DNA of 22,163 nt, taken from contig CAZMXP010000070.1 in NCBI GenBank assembly GCA_964570285.1, positions 1 through 22,163 on the forward strand, written 5' to 3'. Source of the stretch: CAZMXP01 sp964570285. Its GTDB lineage: Bacteria; Planctomycetota; PLA2. The position numbers were made by a program, and so were the translations under genes. Shown here in pieces: positions 16,680 through 22,163 of the stretch (its first letter is position 1; each line of letters opens with the position of its first letter). Under the pieces are notes generated by a model. The model did no database searches, was not told the origin of the DNA, and saw nothing but the letters and a program-made list of their open reading frames with translations.

Positions 16680-17635
16680 GAAGCGTGCGGATGGCCCTGC
16701 TGCTCGCGGCGCTCGCGGCCGGCGAGGAGGGCAAGAGCCCCGAACCCCCCGCCCCCCCCAGCGTTCCCGAGCCGGTTCGGCACGAACTGCGGCTGCGCGG
16801 CGCTAGCATCCTCGTCGGCACGCTCGAGCCCGCGGAGTTCAAGGTGAAGACCGCCTTCGGCGAGCTCTCGGTGCCCGTCGCGGAACTGAAGCGCGTCGTC
16901 TTCGGCCGCGGCAGCGACCCCGAGCGGCTCGCGCGCGTCGCGGCGGCGATCGCGGAGCTGGGCTCCGCGAGCCCGGAGAAGCGGCTCACCGCGCAGGCGC
17001 ACCTCGCGGGGGAGGGGCGGTTCGCCGCGCCCGACCTCGCGGAGGCGGCGGGCCGGCACGCCGACCCGGAGGTGCGGCGCGCGTGCAAGGAGCTCTACGA
17101 CGCGATGCAGATCCCCGAGGACGAGGAGCTCGCGCCTTCCGACGACCTCGTCGAGACGACGCGCTTCGCGCTGCGCGGCAGCGTGCAGCAGGGCGCGTTC
17201 AAGATCACGCTCCACGAGCTCGGGCCGATCGACGTGCGCCGGCAGCAGGTCGCGGAGATCCGCCGCCACGTCGCGCGGCGCGAGGAGCGCGTCACGATGG
17301 ACGGCCAGTTCACGACGATGGGCGCGTGGTTCGACAGCAAGTTCGCCTTCGAGAAGGGCGAGGAGGTGAGGCTCTCCGCGAGCGGCTCGATCACCTTCCC
17401 GAACTGGGGCGGCCAGATGTTCGACCCCGACGGCAACATGCAGATGGGCCAGATCAACGGCCACCCGATGGGCTGCCTGATGGGCCGCTTCGGCGACGGC
17501 GGCCAGATGTTCCGCGTGGGCCGCATGTGGAGCGGCCTCGCGGACGCCCGCGGCACGCTGCGCCTCGCCGTCATGCTCAACATGCGCGGCCAACCCAGCA
17601 CCGGCGAGTTCACGATCAAGGTGGAACGCGAATAG
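16676..17635 (+). CDS. Exported protein with C-terminal LecA-like beta-sandwich
   Basis: A 319-residue protein starting at a GTG that overlaps the previous stop, with a short signal peptide (MRSVRMALLLAALAAG). Two short beta-modules (about 36-78 and 160-200) carry an LRG-S...G pattern like that in the NPCBM protein of this run. Between them lies a helical HEAT-like stretch (about 82-143). The last 115 residues (from about 205) resemble the LecA/PA-IL galactose-lectin fold: AWFDSKFAFEKGEEVRLSAS, FDPDGN, GCLMGRFGDGG, RGTLRLAVMLN and TGEFTIKV. The YND and NN calcium-site motifs of PA-IL appear as LNM and are not present, so classical calcium-dependent sugar binding is doubtful. It is the last gene of the tight run and is followed by repeat hairpins. 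LecA-like is a pattern judgement and needs a structural search. Confidence 0.78.
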   Translation: MRSVRMALLLAALAAGEEGKSPEPPAPPSVPEPVRHELRLRGASILVGTLEPAEFKVKTAFGELSVPVAELKRVVFGRGSDPERLARVAAAIAELGSASPEKRLTAQAHLAGEGRFAAPDLAEAAGRHADPEVRRACKELYDAMQIPEDEELAPSDDLVETTRFALRGSVQQGAFKITLHELGPIDVRRQQVAEIRRHVARREERVTMDGQFTTMGAWFDSKFAFEKGEEVRLSASGSITFPNWGGQMFDPDGNMQMGQINGHPMGCLMGRFGDGGQMFRVGRMWSGLADARGTLRLAVMLNMRGQPSTGEFTIKVERE

Positions 17636-17640
17636 GGGGG

Positions 17641-17688
17641 GTTCGGGGGGGCGAAGCGGCGGGCCTCCGCCGCGGAGCCCCCCCGAGC
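17641..17688 (+). terminator. Long two-tier hairpin in repeat copy 1
   Basis: The outer stem pairs 17641-17652 with 17677-17688: twelve pairs, one of them a G-T wobble, including seven consecutive G-C pairs. A GAA/GGA internal loop (17653-17655 and 17674-17676) leads to an inner perfect 7-bp stem, GCGGCGG (17656-17662) with CCGCCGC (17667-17673), closed by the loop GCCT. It starts six bases after the stop of the twelve-gene run. There is no T-tract, but the stability and position suit a transcription block or mRNA 3'-end protector. Confidence 0.5.
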
Positions 17689-17764
17689 AACCCGGTGGGG
17701 CGGGGGGGCGAAGCGGCGGTCCTCCGCCGCGGAGCCCCCCTGAGCAACCCAGTGGGTCGGGGGG
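17651..17764 (+). repeat. Two tandem 57-base hairpin repeats
   Basis: Copy 1 is 17651-17707 and copy 2 is 17708-17764. They differ at only four of 57 positions (13, 34, 44 and 50 of the unit). Each holds the inner stem GCGGCGG/CCGCCGC with a four-base loop and an outer run of G paired with a run of C. A further run of G after copy 2 looks like the start of a third, lost unit, and a matching G run precedes copy 1. The copies fill most of the 166-base spacer between the run of twelve genes and the HEAT/VWA gene. I see no other copy in the window. The makeup resembles REP-like or other dispersed hairpin elements; the family is unknown. Confidence 0.8.
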
Positions 17765-17801
17765 GGTGGCCCGTGCCGGACGGAGTTGCTAACGTGGCGG
17801 C

Positions 17802-19442
17802 ATGGCCGGCCGTCGGGGTCGCGCGCGTGGCTTGGCGCTGCTTCTCGTCGCGCTGCTCCCTGCGCCGGTCGCGCCGGCGGGCAACGAAATGGCGGAGGCG
17901 CGCCGACTGCTGGCCTCGGAGCGGGGCAGCGACCGGATCAAGGGCCTCGAGATCCTGGGGCAGCACGACGGGCGTCCGGCCGTGCAGCTCGGCGAGACGG
18001 TCATCGAGAAGTGCCTGAAGCAGCTCGACCGCCTGGCGGTGATCCTCGACAAGCAGGACGCGGAGGTCTCGGGCTGGTTCATCGAGGCCTACGTCCTCGA
18101 GGCGACCGGGAACGGCGGCACGGCGCGCCACCGGTCGGCGCGCGCGCGGCTCGACCACGCCGAGGCGTCCCAGAGGGTGACGCTGCTCGAAGCCGAGCTC
18201 GAACTGCTGACGATGTACGGCATCGGCGAGGAGTTGGCCACCTACCGGAGCGCCGAGGCGCTGCGGGAGATCGAGGTGGGCGCCCGCACGGACTCGAACC
18301 CGACCGCCCGGCGCTTCTTCCTCGAGGCGCTCGCCCGCCCCGAGTGCGTCTCGTCGGTGCCGGTCCTGACGTCGATCCTCGGCCAGACCGACCTCCGCAA
18401 CGTCTCGGGGGCGCTGCGCGCGCTGGTGCCCCACGCGTCCGCGCCCGGCGTGATGGACGCGATCCGGCCCTTCGCGAAGCACGACCACTGGGCGCTGCGG
18501 CTCGGCGCGTACCGCGTGATCGCGTGCGGGCCGCCCGCCGACGCGATCGCGGCCCTGGTCGAGGCGATCGCCCGCGAGGAGGGGGAGATGGCGTTCGCAT
18601 GCGACTCCTACCTCGAGGAGCTGACCGGCCGCTCCTTCGCCGAGCGCCCCGCCGACTGGGCGGGCTGGTGGAAGGAGAACGAGGCGGCGGTGCGCGGCGG
18701 CAGCTACGCGCCCCCCGAGGCGAACGCGCCCGCCGCCGGCGCCGCCGACTCGTACACCGTCGCGCGGTTCTTCCGAATCCCGATCGAGTCGCGCCGCGTC
18801 GTCTTCGCGCTCGACTGCAGCGGATCGATGCTGCAGGAACTCGACCTGGATGAGGCGAGGCTCGTCGCCAACCGCTCCCGGCACGGCCTGCCGGCGACGA
18901 GGATGGGCTGCGCGCAGGCGGAGCTGATCGCGGCGGTGCAGGCGCTGCCGGACGGGGCGCTGTTCAACATCGTCGCCTACGAGGACCGCGCGGTCCTGTT
19001 CCAGCCCAAGCTTGTGCGCGCCGGCAGGACCACCCGGGAGAGCGCGACCAAGTGGATCCTCAAGCGCGAGGCGACCTACCTGACCAACCTCTGGGACGCG
19101 CTGCGCCAGTCGTTCCGCGACTACCTCGCCTCCCCGGGCGGCGACCTGCGCTTCCACGACGTGCCCGACACGATCGTCTTCCTGACCGATGGCAACGCGA
19201 CGCGCGGGCGCTTCCGGTCGGGCGAGAGCATCGTCCGCTGCTTCCACCTCTGGAACTCGCCCATCGACACCGTCGTGCACTGCGTCGGCATCGGCGCTGA
19301 CCAGGACCGCCCCCTCCTCGAACGCCTCTCGGCCATGACCGGCGGCTACTACGTCGATCCGCAGAAGGGCACCGCGTCGCTGCAGCGCCGGCGCCGCCTT
19401 CCCGCGCGCGGCCTCCCGCCGGCGGGGGGGAAGGGCGGCTAG
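17802..19442 (+). CDS. Exported HEAT-repeat and VWA protein
   Basis: A 546-residue protein with an N-terminal signal peptide (about 1-27). Residues about 35-275 are helical, with HEAT-like repeats (for example SSVPVLTSILGQTDLRNVSGAL). LTGRSFAERPADWAGWW (about 275-290) is a motif often found in PVC-group HEAT proteins. A short Ala/Pro linker leads to a VWA domain with a complete metal site: DCSGS (338-342), Thr428 in TNLW and Asp463 in FLTDG. No membrane helix follows, so it is probably periplasmic or secreted. The last residues after the VWA fold are Arg/Pro/Gly-rich and look unstructured. It has its own spacer upstream, so it is probably a separate transcript. A weak GGAG (17782-17785) lies 16 bases before the ATG, so the RBS is not convincing. 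The partner is unknown; a link to the MoxR cluster is plausible by proximity only. Confidence 0.88.
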   Translation: MAGRRGRARGLALLLVALLPAPVAPAGNEMAEARRLLASERGSDRIKGLEILGQHDGRPAVQLGETVIEKCLKQLDRLAVILDKQDAEVSGWFIEAYVLEATGNGGTARHRSARARLDHAEASQRVTLLEAELELLTMYGIGEELATYRSAEALREIEVGARTDSNPTARRFFLEALARPECVSSVPVLTSILGQTDLRNVSGALRALVPHASAPGVMDAIRPFAKHDHWALRLGAYRVIACGPPADAIAALVEAIAREEGEMAFACDSYLEELTGRSFAERPADWAGWWKENEAAVRGGSYAPPEANAPAAGAADSYTVARFFRIPIESRRVVFALDCSGSMLQELDLDEARLVANRSRHGLPATRMGCAQAELIAAVQALPDGALFNIVAYEDRAVLFQPKLVRAGRTTRESATKWILKREATYLTNLWDALRQSFRDYLASPGGDLRFHDVPDTIVFLTDGNATRGRFRSGESIVRCFHLWNSPIDTVVHCVGIGADQDRPLLERLSAMTGGYYVDPQKGTASLQRRRRLPARGLPPAGGKGG

Positions 19443-19447
19443 GAGTC

Positions 19448-19468
19448 TGTCCGACCATTCGTCGGACA
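19448..19468 (+). repeat. Perfect 8-bp palindromic stem-loop
   Basis: TGTCCGAC (19448-19455) and GTCGGACA (19461-19468) form a perfect 8-bp stem around the loop CATTC, starting five bases after the stop of the HEAT/VWA gene. No T-tract follows. It could be a 3'-end stem for that gene or the left end of the degraded insertion element that follows. The sequence does not decide between these. Confidence 0.5.
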
Positions 19469-19498
19469 AACTCTCAAGTGAAAGGGGGTTCGCTGTCC

Positions 19499-19648
19499 GT
19501 GACCGGCCGACAGGCGCCGGACCACCGCACGATCAGCGACTTCCGGAAGCGGCCATCGGACCGCGACGAGGCTTGGCGAAGGTCGCCGGCCTTCAGCCTG
19601 GCGTGCACGGGACACAACCTACTCAAGCTGGCCGCCGCAAGGGCGTGA
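19499..19648 (+). pseudogene. Internally deleted IS1182/IS5-like transposase remnant
   Basis: Reading from 19499 to the TGA at 19646-19648 gives TGRQAPDHRTISDFRKR, which resembles the N-terminal region of IS1182/IS5-type DDE transposases (pattern PDxRTISDFRKR). After a short stretch comes FSLACTGHNLLKLAAARA, which resembles the extreme C-terminus of the same family (CTxHNLLKL). The catalytic core between them, several hundred residues in a full element, is missing, yet the two ends remain in one frame. The frame is open upstream, but no convincing start is visible. This is therefore a decayed insertion element, part of the 265-base spacer between the HEAT/VWA gene and the minus-strand gene. 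I could not find a convincing terminal inverted repeat pair. The family assignment is from memory of motifs. Confidence 0.7.
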
Positions 19649-19707
19649 GGCGGCGCGTGCCGGGCGGGACTCGACCACGGCCTGACCACGGCGTGCGGCG
19701 CGCGCCC

Positions 19708-21666
19708 CTACGGCGCGAACACCAGCTCGAACGGCTGTCCGCGGCGCACCGGCACGCGGTCGCGGATCCTGGGGCGGTCGAAGGAGGGGTGGACGAGGAT
19801 CGCCCTGTAGTCGCCCTCGGGCAGGCCGCGCAGCGGGAATTCGAGCAGGTCGATCTCCATCGGCGCGATGAACTCCCTGTCGCCGAAGAAGAAGCGCACG
19901 CGCACGCCGTCGGGCTGCACCGCGCCCGGGGCGGAGCGCGCATCGACATGCAGGAGCGTCGCGTCGGGGGGCAGGTCCTCCGGCGCGGTGTCGACGGCGG
20001 GCGGCAGGCGCTGCAGGAGTTCGACCTCCTCCTGCCCCGCGTCGGCGCCGCGGCGCAGGCGCAGGTCGAGGCGGAAGCGCTCGCCGTGCCCGAGTTCGAG
20101 CATCGTCTCGAGCGCGCCGTAGCCCGCGGCGTGCACCTGCACGAGATAGGTGCCGGGCACGAGGCCCGAGAGCCCGTAGAGCCCCTCGCGGTCGCGCGTC
20201 GAGCGCGCGCCGTCCCACGAGGGCACGTTGAAGCGCCGGCCGTCGTCGCGGTCGGCGATGCGCAGCGCGGTCACGACCGCGTCCTTCGGCACTCCCCCGA
20301 GCCCCCTCAACTTCCCGTAGACGAAGGGCCCCTCGGGCAGCAGCGCCTGGAAGAGGCCGCGGCCCGGGTTCGTCGAGCCGAGGAACTGACCGTACCCCTC
20401 CGCGACGATCGAGACGAGGTAGGTGAGCCGGTCGTCGAGCCTCTCGACCACGAATCGCCCCTCCTCGTCGGTGCGCGCGACGGCGATCCGGTCCACCGGG
20501 AAGAGCGGCACGCGCGTGTTCGCGGGGTCCCGGAAGTCGACGCCGACGCGCACGAGCGCGCCGGGCACGGGGAGGTTGGTGCGGCCGCCGCGCACCCTTC
20601 CGCGGATCGTCTCGCCGTCGCGCATCGCGAAGCCGTACTCGCCCTTCGTGCGGCCGCCCACGTCGAAGCGCTCGCGCAGCGGCGCCTTGCCCGGCGCGTC
20701 GAGCAGGATCTCGTTGCCGCCGAGGACCGCGCGGTCGAACTCGAAGGTCCCCGTCGCCCGCACGGCGACGGGCACGCCGTTGATCCACGCGTCGCCCCGG
20801 CCGGGCCAGAAGCGGATCTCGCCTCGGATGAGCGCGCGGTTCTGCGGCCGCACGTTGAGCCGCACGTGGCGCCGGAAACCCGCCTCGAGGTAGAAGCGCT
20901 CGCTGTCGCTGCCGTAGGCGGGCACGTCCGCGATCACCTGCGCCTCGCCCTCGTCGAGGTCGGCGAAGAAGAAGCTGCCGTCCTCGCGCGCGCGCTGGGC
21001 ATGGACGCGGTCGTTCAGGTAGAGCGTCACGAGCGCCTCGCCGGGGGCGGGCGCGCGCACGACGCCCTCGACGGCGGGCCGCGCCTTCAGCGTGAGCGCG
21101 ACGGTCGCGCCGGGCGCCACCGCGGGCGAGTGCTCGACGAGGTACCCCTTCGCGATCGCGTCCACGCGGAACGGCCCCGCCTCGCCCGCCCCCGGAACGA
21201 AGCGCGCGCGGCCGCTCGCGTCGGCGCGCTCGCGGTAGAGGATCGACGCGCCCGAGCGGAAGACGACCAGCGCGCCCTCGATCGCGTAGCCGGCGCCGTC
21301 GCCGACGGTGACGTCGATCGGCGCCTGCAGGTCGTCGCCCGGCGGCGCGAGTTCGAGCGTCAGTTCCGCGAAGGTGCGGACCGCCGCCGGCGGCGCGTCG
21401 GAGGGGGGCGCGGGGGGAGGTTCGGCGGGGGGTCCGGGTTGCGGCGGCTCGACGGGCGGGGGCGGCGGGGGCGCCGGCGGCGGCTCCTCGACCGACGGCG
21501 GATCGGGCAGTTCGGGGGACGGAGGGGGATCGCGGGGCGGTCCGGCGACCGGCGCGGAGAAGGGCTGGCCCCGGCCCGACATCTCCGAATAGACGAAGAG
21601 GATGCCGCCGAGCACGAGCAGGCCCAGGAGCGCGAGCAGCGCGAGGGGGGGGCCGTTCCGGCGCAT
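19708..21666 (-). CDS. Membrane-anchored carboxypeptidase-regulatory-like multidomain protein
   Basis: A 652-residue protein (ATG at 21666; an in-frame TTG at 21675 would add three residues). One N-terminal membrane helix (LALLALLGLLVLGGILFVY) is followed by a long Pro/Glu-rich linker (about 40-95) suited to crossing the cell wall or periplasm. The rest is a chain of beta-sandwich domains in the style of carboxypeptidase regulatory or transthyretin-like folds: EGALVVFRSGA, RADASGRARFVPG, VEGVVRAPAPGEA, REDGSFFFADL, IRGRVRGGRTNLPVPGALV, RTDEEGRFVVE and GLVPGTYLVQVHAAGYG. These repeat the G-x-V-x-D...G.F.....G.Y scheme. No catalytic motif is visible. It is convergent with the HEAT/VWA gene and divergent from the FHA gene. 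It is probably a surface or periplasmic scaffold; partner unknown. Confidence 0.85.
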   Translation of the reverse strand: MRRNGPPLALLALLGLLVLGGILFVYSEMSGRGQPFSAPVAGPPRDPPPSPELPDPPSVEEPPPAPPPPPPVEPPQPGPPAEPPPAPPSDAPPAAVRTFAELTLELAPPGDDLQAPIDVTVGDGAGYAIEGALVVFRSGASILYRERADASGRARFVPGAGEAGPFRVDAIAKGYLVEHSPAVAPGATVALTLKARPAVEGVVRAPAPGEALVTLYLNDRVHAQRAREDGSFFFADLDEGEAQVIADVPAYGSDSERFYLEAGFRRHVRLNVRPQNRALIRGEIRFWPGRGDAWINGVPVAVRATGTFEFDRAVLGGNEILLDAPGKAPLRERFDVGGRTKGEYGFAMRDGETIRGRVRGGRTNLPVPGALVRVGVDFRDPANTRVPLFPVDRIAVARTDEEGRFVVERLDDRLTYLVSIVAEGYGQFLGSTNPGRGLFQALLPEGPFVYGKLRGLGGVPKDAVVTALRIADRDDGRRFNVPSWDGARSTRDREGLYGLSGLVPGTYLVQVHAAGYGALETMLELGHGERFRLDLRLRRGADAGQEEVELLQRLPPAVDTAPEDLPPDATLLHVDARSAPGAVQPDGVRVRFFFGDREFIAPMEIDLLEFPLRGLPEGDYRAILVHPSFDRPRIRDRVPVRRGQPFELVFAP

Positions 21667-21746
21667 GGGGTCCAATCTAACGGACGACGCGCCAAGGCTC
21701 CGGCTTCCCGCGGGGGCGGGCGGTTCCGTATGATCTTGCGAGCGCC
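21667..21746. promoter_or_regulatory. Divergent promoter region between membrane-protein and FHA genes
   Basis: This 80-base spacer separates two divergent starts, so both promoters should lie in it. On the plus strand TATGAT (21729-21734) is a good -10 sequence, twelve bases before the FHA ATG, with a weak -35-like TTCCCG (21705-21710) at an 18-base spacing. On the minus strand TTAGAT (complement of 21675-21680) lies eight bases before the ATG, with no clear -35. Neither gene has a clear Shine-Dalgarno, so very short or leaderless transcripts are possible. Confidence 0.4.
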
Positions 21747-22163
21747 ATGCCGAAGCTCAGCATCACCATCGGGAAGCGGACCGTCGAGACCGAGCTGACG
21801 AAGAGCCCCATCACCGCGGGACGGAACGAGGGGCTCGACCTGACGCTGCCGGTCAAGGAGGCGTCGCGCGAGCACTTCCGGCTCGGGCGCGTGAAGGACG
21901 GGAGCTGGGCGATCCAGGATCTCGGCTCGACGAACGGCACGCTGCTCAACGGCGAGAAGATCACGACCTCGAAGCTGAAGGACGGCGACACGATCACGCT
22001 CGGGCCCGACTGCACGATCGTCTTCCTCGACCCGCCGCCGCCCAAGCCCAAGCGCGAGGGTCCGATCGTGCTCAAGTCGCGCGCGCAGAAGTGGAAGGAG
22101 GAGCAGGAGGCGGAGGCGCAGCGCAAGCGCGAGGAGCGGCGCGCCGCGCGCGCGGCGGCGGCG
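21747..22163 (+). CDS. FHA-domain protein (3' end outside the window)
   Basis: The ATG at 21747 opens a frame that runs to the last base, giving 139 residues without a stop. The N-terminal 95 residues are an FHA phosphopeptide-binding domain with the usual conserved points: GR (25-26), SREH (about 42-45), and LGSTNGTLLNGEKI (about 58-71), which includes the STNGT and NG turns. FHA domains bind phosphothreonine and usually report Ser/Thr kinase activity. After the domain comes a Pro/Lys hinge (DPPPPKPKREG) and a highly charged Lys/Glu/Arg/Ala helix that the window cuts off. No signal peptide is present, so it is cytoplasmic. FHA genes are commonly found near VWA and MoxR-type clusters in PVC bacteria, but no kinase lies inside this window. 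Confidence 0.92.
   Translation, partial: MPKLSITIGKRTVETELTKSPITAGRNEGLDLTLPVKEASREHFRLGRVKDGSWAIQDLGSTNGTLLNGEKITTSKLKDGDTITLGPDCTIVFLDPPPPKPKREGPIVLKSRAQKWKEEQEAEAQRKREERRAARAAAA

Noticed and set aside
17651..17764. CRISPR-like repeat array
   Set aside because: Only two units, directly adjacent with no unique spacer, and no cas gene in the window.
17616..19469. Minus-strand open frame of 617 codons opposite the HEAT/VWA gene
   Set aside because: Arg/Ala/Gly-rich, no recognisable motif, and it runs through the hairpin repeats. The plus-strand gene has a signal peptide and complete VWA site.
19474..19689. Possible 71-residue minus-strand small protein
   Set aside because: It is antisense to the transposase remnant and has no motif or good RBS. 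The plus strand explains the sequence better.

Overview
Organism: the window is very G+C-rich (one hand-counted 60-base line is 75% G+C), with codons dominated by G/C third positions and many GTG starts. The gene content (MoxR/DUF58/von Willebrand A membrane cluster, an NPCBM-domain protein, HtrA-like proteins, a HEAT-repeat plus VWA protein, and an FHA protein) resembles large-genome Planctomycetota or related PVC-type bacteria. That placement is an inference; no rRNA or other marker gene is present.

Layout: positions 1-17635 carry twelve plus-strand genes in very tight order. Six junctions are 4-base stop/start overlaps (five GTGA, one ATGA) and four have gaps of 2-9 bases. The only larger gap is 105 bases, before gene 6, and holds a GC-rich stem-loop. 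The order is MoxR AAA+ ATPase (cut by the window start), DUF58 protein, two VWA plus glutamine-amidotransferase-like membrane proteins, a DUF4175-like membrane protein, an exported coiled-coil protein, an exported TPR protein, an exported NPCBM protein, three HtrA-like proteins in tandem, and an exported protein ending in a LecA-like beta-sandwich. A 166-base spacer follows, holding two 57-base tandem repeats that each fold as a long two-tier hairpin. Next come a plus-strand HEAT/VWA exported protein, a 265-base spacer with a palindrome and an internally deleted transposase remnant, a minus-strand membrane-anchored protein with carboxypeptidase-regulatory-like domains, and a plus-strand FHA protein cut by the window end.

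How the genes may work together: MoxR ATPases with DUF58 and VWA partners are known as chaperone-like or metal-dependent maturation systems at the cytoplasmic membrane. Here that core is joined to exported helical, TPR, glycan-binding-like and HtrA-like proteins, which suggests one envelope machine spanning membrane and periplasm.

Most notable point: of the three tandem HtrA-like proteins only the first keeps the Ser-His-Asp triad. The next two have lost all three catalytic residues, each with different substitutions, while keeping the fold landmarks and a C-terminal PDZ. This looks like an active protease encoded with two dedicated pseudoproteases.
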